This document shows positions 13,136 to 20,001 of a stretch of DNA of 24,879 bases, one piece after another; the stretch's first letter is position 1, and each line of letters begins with the position of its first letter. This DNA is from a virus. The translations under genes were made by a program, and so were the position numbers. The DNA lies in IMG/VR virus record IMGVR_UViG_3300044591_000350, positions 1 to 24,879 of that record, one strand, 5' to 3'. The notes under the pieces are model-generated. The model had not been told where the DNA came from and ran no database searches. It worked only from the letters and a program-made list of their open reading frames with translations.

Positions 13136-13297
13136 TTAGGAGCCACCCGGCAAAACCGGCGGCGCTTGGATTGCCTTCGCCAGCGTATCCACCGACTGGC
13201 GAAGGATGTCGTGCTCCTGCGCCGTACCGCGGAAAGCCGCGGCAACGTGCGCGAGATTCTGGAGTGCCTGCTCGGGAGTCAGTTGGTTTTGATTCAC
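13136..13297 (-). CDS. Small hypothetical protein (53 aa, GTG start)
   Basis: A short frame fills the gap between the 84-residue protein and the holin-like gene: GTG at 13297, TAA at 13138-13136, three bases before the next ATG. The product, MNQNQLTPEQALQNLAHVAA through AFRGTAQEHDILRQSVDTL to QAPPVLPGGS, is an amphipathic helical protein with no Cys or membrane segment. The start is supported by the TTTGACGG motif 13 bases upstream, at the same distance as before three other genes. It resembles small phage proteins near fibre or lysis genes, but the function is not recognised. Confidence 0.65.
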   Translation of the reverse strand: MNQNQLTPEQALQNLAHVAAAFRGTAQEHDILRQSVDTLAKAIQAPPVLPGGS

Positions 13298-13310
13298 GAG
13301 GCAGCGCGCT

Positions 13311-13318
13311 CCGTCAAA
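13311..13318 (-). promoter_or_regulatory. TTTGACGG start-associated motif, copy at the 53-aa gene
   Basis: The octamer follows the TAA of the 84-residue gene and lies 13 bases before GTG at 13297. CTCCG just upstream can pair with CGGAG, which starts at the end of the motif, giving a 5-bp stem with an 11-base loop. Confidence 0.55.
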
Positions 13319-13573
13319 TTACAGCGGAGTCAAACCGGCGTTCTGCGCGAGCACTTTGTAAAACGCCTCGTCAGTCGTCCACGCGGCGGTCTGAGCCTCG
13401 GTGGCATTGACCAGTTGGGCGCTCACTTCCGCACCGGCAGCGTCGAGGAGGACGCAGTCGGCAACGGCGGGGCCATTCTGGTAGGAGACGTAGCGGGCCG
13501 TGAACTTGGTCGCGGACTTGGTGCCGGTCGGGGTCCAGACAGACACGGGCTGCACATTGATGATGGTATTCAT
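13319..13573 (-). CDS. Small hypothetical protein downstream of fibre gene (84 aa)
   Basis: This 84-residue protein begins MNTIINVQPVSVWTPTGTKS and continues FTARYVSYQNGPAVADCVLL, then VSAQLVNATEAQTAAWTTDE and FYKVLAQNAGLTPL. The first half looks like beta strands, the second a helix with a W-T-T-D turn. Small proteins of this form are often coded behind phage fibre genes and may help fibre folding or be virion components; that is inference. The ATG lies six bases after the fibre TAA. The intergenic bases are TCTCCT, the reverse complement of a Shine-Dalgarno sequence, and the same TAATCTCCT string precedes the one-TM gene at 12688. Confidence 0.65.
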   Translation of the reverse strand: MNTIINVQPVSVWTPTGTKSATKFTARYVSYQNGPAVADCVLLDAAGAEVSAQLVNATEAQTAAWTTDEAFYKVLAQNAGLTPL

Positions 13574-13579
13574 AGGAGA

Positions 13580-15724
13580 TTAGTTGTTGGTGGTCTTGGC
13601 TGCGAGGTAGTAGATGGTGCCGCCGATATCCACCTCGATGGTGCGGTTGGGCGACGTAGGCGAGACGGTGGCGACGGTGCCGAGCTTCCAAGCAGCGGCG
13701 GTACCACCGGAAGGAGCGGCGGTCTTAATCGATCCACCCAAGGTGGTATTCCTGCTGGCATCAACCGAAAGCGCCGAAGCTGCGCCGGTTTCGTCCCAAA
13801 TATGAAAACCGACTCCAGCCGTTGAGCCCGAAGAACTTGAAGTTACGGAATACGAACGACCGCTAGTGCCGTTATTGACCAACCGCATCTGGCAATCTGT
13901 GCCAGTTGTCGTGCCGCGGAATGCAATCGCACCAGCAAAGTTTACATCGACAATCGCTCCCGCATAGATCGCCCCCGCCACCCCCACGCCCCCGCTCACC
14001 ACCAGCGCACCGGAGGAGGTGTTGTTGGAGGCGGTGGTATTGGTTAAGCGAGTCGTGCCCGCATTGAGGAGTCCGACATTGGTGCTAGACGCTCCAGACT
14101 GAGCGGCGATATCGATGCCGTATGCGTTGGTAACCCCAGTCGCTCCAATATTCTCGATTCGGAGTCCGGTCGCGGTAGTGACCGTCGAACCAGAGCCGAG
14201 GGTCGGCGTGTAGGCCCGCAAGACGAATGCGCTGCCCACCGTACTTGACGCAGCCGTCCGCATCGAGAAGAACCCAGCATCAGCGGTTGATGCGTTAATA
14301 GTGGGCGATGAGTAAACGCCATACTGGAACGATCCAGTAGATAGAGTCGGCTGACTGTTAACGCCAATGGTGGCATCGGTTGCGGCTCCAATGCCAACCG
14401 TGCCGCCAATGTTCACGTTGCCCCCCACCCCCAGCCCGCCACTCGTCCCGTTGCCCACCACCAGCGCGCCGGACGAGGTGGTGTTGGAGGCGGTGGTAAG
14501 AGGGATTGCGATTTTGGTGGAACTAGCACCAATCCATTGAGAATAGCTACCATCGCCAATGGAGATGGCATCTAACGTATCGTCGGTCCCAGCCGCCCAA
14601 ATGTTGCCACGCAGCGTTCCGGCACTACCAAGGAATTGTGTGCCTATGAACCAACCGCCTGAGTTGGCTTGGATGGAGATATTGCCTAAACTAGCGTTAA
14701 ATCGGATAGGCCGTCCACCAGATGGGGTGATGCTAAACTGTGGAGCCGTACCGTAGGTAGAAACCATCGAACCCGCTGCGGCGAACGAGCCGTTAGAGGT
14801 CAGCGTCCCGCCCACCGTGGCGTTGCTCCCGCTCACCGTGACGGCGTTGCTCCAGGACGCCGTGCTGCCATTCGTCGTGAGGAGGCGCCCGCTGTTGCTC
14901 GTCTGACTCGGCAGCCCAGCGACCGGCTGCGCGCCCCAGCTGACGGTGCCGCTCCCGTCCGTGAGCAGCATATACTGCGTGGAGCCCGCTTGATCGGGCA
15001 GCAGCGCGTTAAGCGCCGCAACGCGCGTCGTCTGGCCGGTGCCGCCTTGATTGATCTGCGCCACGCCAGCGAGCGAGCCGAAGTCGCCCACGCCTCCCGC
15101 GCCGCCACCGCCACGGCTGGCGAGCGTCTGCCATTGATTGCTGTTCTTGCTCGGCTTCTCGGTCACGCCATCGACGGTCGCGATGTAGCTCGAGCCCAGC
15201 CACGAGACGACGTCGAGGCGGTTGTAGGTCTCGCCATCAATGAACGTGCCGCGCGGATTCAGCGAGGCGCCCGCAGCGCCGGCAGGCCCAGGGATCAGTT
15301 GGAGCTTCTTGGCCTCCTCCTTCGCCGCGAACTCGACCCGCTCCAGCTGCTGCCCGAACTGCGTCACGAGCGAGCCCAGCTGCGATTGCAGCGCCACGAT
15401 CTCGGAGCGCAGCGCCTCCGCGTCCGCGCCCGCCTTGGCCGCGTTGGTCTCGTCGGCCTTCTTGAGCTCGAGCGCGATGACGCCCACTTGCTCGTCGACC
15501 GCCTTCCGCATCTCCTCCACGCGAGCGGAGAGCGCGCCCAGGTTGTTGTCGAGGACGTGAAATTGCAGCGCCTTGATGCCGGACAGCGCCGCGGAGAGCG
15601 CGTTCGTCGCGGCCTCCAGCGGGCGCGCCTGAGTCGAGAACTCGGCCTCGAGCTTCTCCGTCTTCGTTTTGACTTCGCCCAGCGTCTCCGCGAGGACAAG
15701 CAGTTCGTCGTATTCGGGGATCAT
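13580..15724 (-). CDS. Tail fibre-like / receptor-binding protein B (714 aa)
   Basis: Domains in order: a coiled coil (residues 1-140, ELLVLAETLGEVKTKTEKLE onward), a short collagen-like piece (GPAGAAGAS, 146-154), a WLGSSYIATVDGV module (about 158-204, like the small carbohydrate-binding-type modules of phage fibres), a Gly-rich hinge (RGGGGAGGVG), LPSQTSNSGRLLTTNG, then a long Ser/Thr/Gly-rich beta region to IGGTIYYLAAKTTNN. The low-complexity beta repeats and lack of enzyme motifs fit a trimeric adhesin. It shares architecture with the 801-residue protein at 17594-19999. Two 43-base repeats encode the TTASN.TSSGALVV unit twice. The ATG overlaps the TGA of the 80-residue coiled-coil gene. 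Its location between portal and protease leaves open whether it is a tail, neck or head fibre. Confidence 0.75.
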   Translation of the reverse strand: MIPEYDELLVLAETLGEVKTKTEKLEAEFSTQARPLEAATNALSAALSGIKALQFHVLDNNLGALSARVEEMRKAVDEQVGVIALELKKADETNAAKAGADAEALRSEIVALQSQLGSLVTQFGQQLERVEFAAKEEAKKLQLIPGPAGAAGASLNPRGTFIDGETYNRLDVVSWLGSSYIATVDGVTEKPSKNSNQWQTLASRGGGGAGGVGDFGSLAGVAQINQGGTGQTTRVAALNALLPDQAGSTQYMLLTDGSGTVSWGAQPVAGLPSQTSNSGRLLTTNGSTASWSNAVTVSGSNATVGGTLTSNGSFAAAGSMVSTYGTAPQFSITPSGGRPIRFNASLGNISIQANSGGWFIGTQFLGSAGTLRGNIWAAGTDDTLDAISIGDGSYSQWIGASSTKIAIPLTTASNTTSSGALVVGNGTSGGLGVGGNVNIGGTVGIGAATDATIGVNSQPTLSTGSFQYGVYSSPTINASTADAGFFSMRTAASSTVGSAFVLRAYTPTLGSGSTVTTATGLRIENIGATGVTNAYGIDIAAQSGASSTNVGLLNAGTTRLTNTTASNNTSSGALVVSGGVGVAGAIYAGAIVDVNFAGAIAFRGTTTGTDCQMRLVNNGTSGRSYSVTSSSSGSTAGVGFHIWDETGAASALSVDASRNTTLGGSIKTAAPSGGTAAAWKLGTVATVSPTSPNRTIEVDIGGTIYYLAAKTTNN
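13997..14039. repeat. 43-base repeat in fibre gene B, copy 1
   Basis: This stretch matches 14456-14498 with three mismatches in 43 bases and encodes the TTASN.TSSGALVV unit of the fibre. The copies are in the same reading frame, about 460 bases apart, so recombination between them would remove an in-frame block. Confidence 0.85.
14456..14498. repeat. 43-base repeat in fibre gene B, copy 2
   Basis: Second copy of the direct repeat at 13997-14039 (three mismatches). The surrounding C-rich bases on the plus strand are also similar, corresponding to Gly-rich linkers on the coding strand. Confidence 0.85.
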
Positions 15725-15966
15725 CAGATTTTGGTTTTGAGTTGTTCCACTTCCGCCCGCAAGGCCGCGAGCTCCTGAGCGAGAACGTGCGCCTGCATCG
15801 CAGAGATGCCGGTTAGTGCCGCGTTCAGCGCCGCGGTCGCGGCCTCCAGCGCCTTGGCCTGCGTGCCGAATTCGGCCTCGACCTTATCCGCGCGCGCCTT
15901 CACGTCGCCCAGCGTTTCGGCCAAGGCAAGGATCTCGTCGGTGCGCGTGCGGGAGGCGAGCCTCAT
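15724..15966 (-). CDS. Small coiled-coil protein, paralogue of the fibre B N-terminus (80 aa)
   Basis: The whole protein is a predicted coiled coil (TDEILALAETLGDVKARADK through EAATAALNAALTGISAMQAH to AALRAEVEQLKTKI). It aligns without gaps to the first 70 or so residues of the fibre coded directly downstream, at roughly half identity; the DNA is also clearly similar. It therefore arose by tandem duplication of the fibre start. Its TGA overlaps the fibre ATG (TGATG), so the two are translationally coupled. It could be a remnant of a lost fibre or a working partner in a coiled-coil bundle (inference). No Shine-Dalgarno sequence is visible at its ATG. Confidence 0.75.
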   Translation of the reverse strand: MRLASRTRTDEILALAETLGDVKARADKVEAEFGTQAKALEAATAALNAALTGISAMQAHVLAQELAALRAEVEQLKTKI

Positions 15967-15994
15967 CGTCGTATTTGTCGCTTGTGTCTAAAGG

Positions 15995-16315
15995 CTACAG
16001 CGCAGGCTCAGGCTCCGGCTCAACAGGATCAGGCCCATCCGGCGTGGGCTCAGGCACGGGCGCAGGCACGCAGTCCTGATAGCGCATATGGCACTCGGTG
16101 AAGAAAGGATCGTCCGGGTCATCCGGCCCCATCCCGCACCACGTATCGTAGTCGGCGTCGGACAGGAGCGCATCCTGCCTTCCCAGCAAGTTGCCGGTGG
16201 CAGACCAGTAGGCGATCTCCGACACGATGTTGTGGTTGACCACCCGGTGATTGGTGCAGGAGAAGGCCGTGGCCTCAGCCAGTAAACCCTGTTTTGGAAC
16301 GATGTTGACGCGCAT
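15995..16315 (-). CDS. Small acidic Pro-rich protein in the adhesin block (106 aa)
   Basis: The protein has a globular N-terminal 75 residues with four Cys (TAFSCTNHRVVNHNIVSEIA, DADYDTWCGMGPDDPDDPFF, TECHMRYQDC) and a Pro/Glu-rich tail (PAPVPEPTPDGPDPVEPEPE). No signal peptide is present. The tail is likely unstructured. It lies five bases after the beta-helix gene and 28 bases before the coiled-coil gene, so it belongs to the adhesin operon. Possible roles are a fibre assembly factor or small virion protein; no family is recognised. Confidence 0.65.
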   Translation of the reverse strand: MRVNIVPKQGLLAEATAFSCTNHRVVNHNIVSEIAYWSATGNLLGRQDALLSDADYDTWCGMGPDDPDDPFFTECHMRYQDCVPAPVPEPTPDGPDPVEPEPEPAL

Positions 16316-16320
16316 AGTGA

Positions 16321-17592
16321 TTAGCCGATGAAGGCGAAGGAGCCGCCAGCGGAGGAGGCGGGAGGCTCCTCGGAGACGCCGAAGCCCATTCCCCAGATGG
16401 TAGCCGTGTTTTTGATGCGGTAGTCCCCGCCTGCCACGTTCACCAGTTCCGAGGCATCGTCGCTGTCGGTGGTGTAGTTGACCTCAGTCGTCAGCGGATT
16501 GCCCGCGAGGGCGTTGAAATTCCCGGACGTTCCATTATCGCGCAGGCGATTGCTTTGAATGACGGCATATCCCTGACTCTGCCCGTCAATTCCTGCGGTA
16601 GTAGATCCGGCGATGTAGTTGCCGAAAATCAAATTGCCCGAAGTCTGGCCCGCATTGCTTGAGAGTCGGATTCCATATCCATTCCCGTGTGCGGTATTTT
16701 GGAAGATATGCCGAATTGAACCGGGGCTTGCAGTCATCAACAATCCCGAGCCGACATTGTTAATGAATGTCGATTTAACGACAACCACGTTCGATCCACT
16801 TGTATTTATTCCGTGGCGATTGCCGGACGTGGCGGACGCATTACCTATGATTCGGGAGTTGAAAATAAACGCACTGGCAGTGGCGTGAGAATAACTGCTT
16901 CCACTCATTTCCACCACGCAATTTTCCAGTGCTCCGCTGGCAACGGCCACCGAACTGGTGTTCGACGCCGAGTTGAGCACGTAGCACCAAGACAGTTGGC
17001 AATCGGAAACCACAAAACCGGTGGTCGTTGACCCACTTGCGGTGAATTTAATCAGCCGCATAATGAAATTAACACTACCGGTAATTGTCCGTATGTTGGT
17101 GGTAGTATTAAGTACCGGAAATGAGGAGGTGTCGTATGCTGCTTGATCGCTCGTCCAATTACCATCTGGAACGCTCAATGCAACGCCACTGGAATCGCAT
17201 CCGAGAAATGTTAGTGGTCGTGCTAGTGACGGAGCGCCGCTTGTGAACGATCCTGTAGTCAGCGTATTAGTTATTGTGTAGGTCTTATTCCCTTCGATAA
17301 GGCACAGCAGGGAATCTGCGCCACTAGTGAAATTGAATGCGGTGATAACCGCAGACCACGCGCTTCCGGCATAAAGTGCGGCACGCTTATTCCACGTTGT
17401 CCCATCGCACTCCTCCCAATACGTCGCGTAGTTTGCTCCCGTGATTGGCCTATCCGCAGCGGCGGACGTATGATTGAGGATGCACCTCCAGTTCTTGTTG
17501 TCAGTGCCTAGCACATAGTCGCCAACAGCGTAGGCTGTAGAGGTTACCCAAGTGGCTGCGGCTGGCTGGAAGTAACGAGTTGCGACTGCCAT
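16321..17592 (-). CDS. Beta-helix tailspike-like protein (423 aa)
   Basis: Residues 10-60 form a small module (WVTSTAYAVGDYVLGTDNKN, ATYWEECDGTTWNK) like the carbohydrate-binding-type modules of phage spikes. From about 95 to 370 the chain shows the short strand-turn rhythm of a right-handed parallel beta-helix: repeated Asn-rich turns and buried Ile/Val/Phe (SAFIFNSRIIGNASATSGNR, NVVVVKSTFINNVGSGLLMT, GNLIFGNYIAGSTTAGIDGQ, YAVIQSNRLRDNGTSGNF). Such folds occur in pectate-lyase-like proteins and tailspikes that bind or cut surface polysaccharide. No catalytic residues can be assigned, so enzymatic activity is open. The ATG lies one base after the TAA of the preceding fibre gene. Confidence 0.75.
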   Translation of the reverse strand: MAVATRYFQPAAATWVTSTAYAVGDYVLGTDNKNWRCILNHTSAAADRPITGANYATYWEECDGTTWNKRAALYAGSAWSAVITAFNFTSGADSLLCLIEGNKTYTITNTLTTGSFTSGAPSLARPLTFLGCDSSGVALSVPDGNWTSDQAAYDTSSFPVLNTTTNIRTITGSVNFIMRLIKFTASGSTTTGFVVSDCQLSWCYVLNSASNTSSVAVASGALENCVVEMSGSSYSHATASAFIFNSRIIGNASATSGNRHGINTSGSNVVVVKSTFINNVGSGLLMTASPGSIRHIFQNTAHGNGYGIRLSSNAGQTSGNLIFGNYIAGSTTAGIDGQSQGYAVIQSNRLRDNGTSGNFNALAGNPLTTEVNYTTDSDDASELVNVAGGDYRIKNTATIWGMGFGVSEEPPASSAGGSFAFIG

Positions 17593-17593
17593 C

Positions 17594-19999
17594 TTAGGTG
17601 CGGGTCACGAACAGTTGAAGGGTGACGCGTTTTACGGTGGTTGCGCTGTCCACATTAAATCCAATCACATCCCCGGCGCTGATGTCATCGGTAGTCCAGT
17701 CGGTGACATTGGTGTCCTCGGCCTTCTGCGCGCTGGAGAGGGTAGGCTCCTTGCCGGAGCCGGGCATCGAGTCCGCGTCAGTCGGCGGGAAGTTGGCGTA
17801 GGTGTCCTTCCAAACGTCGATGACGATGGAGCCGGAGGCGTCGGCAAAGATGCGCCACGCATCCACCGTACAAGCATACGGCACTTGGATGTATCCCTTG
17901 ACGCCCGTGGTGATGACGCTTCCGCCGCCATCAATCACAATGCCAACCACGTTGGTTTTGGCCGAGGCGGCTAGCTTGGCGTTGGTGACGGCAGCGTTGT
18001 CGATTGTCCACGTTGCGCCGGTAGCGGACACGGTGATGTCCCCCTTGTCGCCGTCGCTGATTCCGCCTCCGACTGCCCAGCTTGGATTTGCCCCCGCGCC
18101 GTTGGTCTGGAGGACATAGCCTGCGGTCGCCGCAGGCAGGCGGGTCCACGAGGTCGAGTCGCGATACAGTATGTCGCCCTGCGCCGCGCCGCTGATCGTC
18201 AGCTCGTCGAACGTCGGCCGAGCGTGCACGTGATCGACGCGCGCCGCGGTGACCGAGACGCCAGCCGTGGCCGAGACGGCAAGCGCAGCGGGAGCGGTCG
18301 AGTCGAACAGCTGCCGATTGCGCCAGACGGTCGTCGAGGCGTTGTAAGCAATGATATCATTATTCGCGACCGCGGTGATCGCGACATCGTGGAGCTCCTC
18401 GAGCTCGAGCCCATTCTGCACATCAACGAAGATGATGCCATCCGCGGAGCCCGCCTTCTTGACGACGTAGCCAACGCGCACGCCGTGGTAAGGCGCGACC
18501 GGCCGCACGTTGACCATCGCGCCCGGCGTCGTCGGCGAAAGCCAGAGCGTGTCGCCCGTGTTGTAAGCGTTGGTATCGATGGCGCGCAGCAAACCCTGCG
18601 TGATGATGATGCCGCTGCCGTTGTTGCCGATGGTCTGCGCGCAGAGGCCGAACGTCTGCGACGAGTTGGCGTCGTTGGTCGCGAGCGCGAGCGACGCCTT
18701 GAGGCGCGTCCCGCTCGAGCCGTCAACGCGGACGACTTGGCCCTTAGTGAAAGGCGAGCCGCTCTGGTTGTACACCTGAGCGTGTACGTCCATCCCGAGG
18801 AGCGTGTTGACCGAGGCGTTGAAACCCAGTTCTCCGGTGGACTCGGTGGCGTTCCAGACGATCTTCGCCGTCGTGACCGCAACCGTGCTCGAGACGTTGA
18901 GCGCGAGGTAATCAACTTGCGTGATCGTGTTCGTGGCGCCGAAGACGGAATCAACCGGGAAGTCGATTGGATCGCTGCCGCCGGTCTGGTGCGTCGAGGC
19001 GTGCGCGGTCGGAGTGCGCGAGTCGGACAAGCGCGCGTCGTTGGCCTGCACGGCCTTCAGCGCGGCGCTCTCGCCCGAGGTCGCAAACGTCACCACGCCC
19101 GAGGCCGTCGTCGTCGCGGCCTGCTTGATGTTAGCGAACGCTGCCGTGACCGATGCGACGTCGGTGAGGTTATTCGCGCCCAGCATATCGCCGCCGCCGG
19201 GGATCGTTTCCCAGAGCGTCGCGTTGCCGTCCGTCTTTAGGAACTTGCCCGCGTTGCCGGTCTGCGAGGGAAGCGAATCGCCGCCGCCTCCACCGCCTCC
19301 GCCCGCACCACGCGCCGCGATCACCGCCCACTTCGCGCCCTCGCGTCCGATGTTCTTGCGGCCGGGCGTGTCGTTCGTGTCCTCGAGCGCCAGATAAGTG
19401 GAGCCATACCACGAGAACAGGTCGCCGCGCTGCGCGACCATCCCTTCGCGCCATTGCCCGCGGTACGAGTCGATGAGCGTCGGAGCCGCGGCGAGTTCTT
19501 GCTTCGGGATCGCCGCGTTGATCGCGTGCTGGATCTCAACGACGAGCCCGCGCTCTAGCTTGGCGATCCGCTCCTCCGCGGCTCCGGTCAGCGTGCCGAG
19601 GATGCGGGTCTCGATCTGCTCGGCCGTGACGCCGATCTGTTTCTCGGCCTCGGTAAACTGCTGCGACGCCAGCGCGATGATCTCGCCCCGCACTTCCTCG
19701 AGCTTGGCGCGTGCGGCGTCGAGCGCGGCGTTGGTCCGCTGCTCGAACTCCGTCGTCTGCTGCGCGTGCATCTGCGCGAGCTCGGCGTTGTAGCTCTTGT
19801 ACGATTCGCGCACGAGCCGCGGCACCGCATCGACCATCCGGCCGTCGATCTCCTTTCGGATCTCCGGCACGGTCTTGCCCAGCTGATCCAGCAGCGAGTC
19901 GAGCGCCTTGTCGTGCTCGACCAGCAGTTGCGCGAACTGCTCCGTCCGCTGGCCGAGTTGCTCGTTGCTCGCGATGATGGCGTCGAGGACGCTGTGCAT
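17594..19999 (-). CDS. Tail fibre-like / receptor-binding protein A (801 aa)
   Basis: Residues 1-165 are a long coiled coil (SNEQLGQRTEQFAQLLVEHD, QTTEFEQRTNAALDAARAKL). A GDLFSWYGSTYLALEDTND module follows (about 179-230), then a hinge with eight Gly in a row (about 231-241) and LPSQTGNAGKFLKTDGNATL. Further on come HASTHQTGGSDPI, PYHGVRVGYVVKKAGSADGI and AATAGYVLQTNGAGANPSWA, motifs common in phage fibre proteins. The C-terminal 100 residues (YIQVPYACTVDAWRIFADAS onward) look like a beta-sandwich receptor-binding domain. The layout matches fibre B at 13580-15724, indicating paralogy. ATG at 19999 is two bases after the portal TGA; a TTG two codons earlier is a weaker alternative. The surface ligand is unknown. 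Confidence 0.78.
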   Translation of the reverse strand: MHSVLDAIIASNEQLGQRTEQFAQLLVEHDKALDSLLDQLGKTVPEIRKEIDGRMVDAVPRLVRESYKSYNAELAQMHAQQTTEFEQRTNAALDAARAKLEEVRGEIIALASQQFTEAEKQIGVTAEQIETRILGTLTGAAEERIAKLERGLVVEIQHAINAAIPKQELAAAPTLIDSYRGQWREGMVAQRGDLFSWYGSTYLALEDTNDTPGRKNIGREGAKWAVIAARGAGGGGGGGGDSLPSQTGNAGKFLKTDGNATLWETIPGGGDMLGANNLTDVASVTAAFANIKQAATTTASGVVTFATSGESAALKAVQANDARLSDSRTPTAHASTHQTGGSDPIDFPVDSVFGATNTITQVDYLALNVSSTVAVTTAKIVWNATESTGELGFNASVNTLLGMDVHAQVYNQSGSPFTKGQVVRVDGSSGTRLKASLALATNDANSSQTFGLCAQTIGNNGSGIIITQGLLRAIDTNAYNTGDTLWLSPTTPGAMVNVRPVAPYHGVRVGYVVKKAGSADGIIFVDVQNGLELEELHDVAITAVANNDIIAYNASTTVWRNRQLFDSTAPAALAVSATAGVSVTAARVDHVHARPTFDELTISGAAQGDILYRDSTSWTRLPAATAGYVLQTNGAGANPSWAVGGGISDGDKGDITVSATGATWTIDNAAVTNAKLAASAKTNVVGIVIDGGGSVITTGVKGYIQVPYACTVDAWRIFADASGSIVIDVWKDTYANFPPTDADSMPGSGKEPTLSSAQKAEDTNVTDWTTDDISAGDVIGFNVDSATTVKRVTLQLFVTRT

Positions 20000-20001
20000 A
20001 G

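Noticed and set aside
12545-13825. Plus-strand frame of 426 codons across the lysis-like genes
   Set aside because: It crosses several well-supported minus-strand genes and is Arg/Gly-rich shadow sequence.
13580-20000. Diversity-generating retroelement targeting the fibres
   Set aside because: No reverse transcriptase gene and no template/variable repeat pair with adenine-biased differences; the repeats seen are simple internal duplications.
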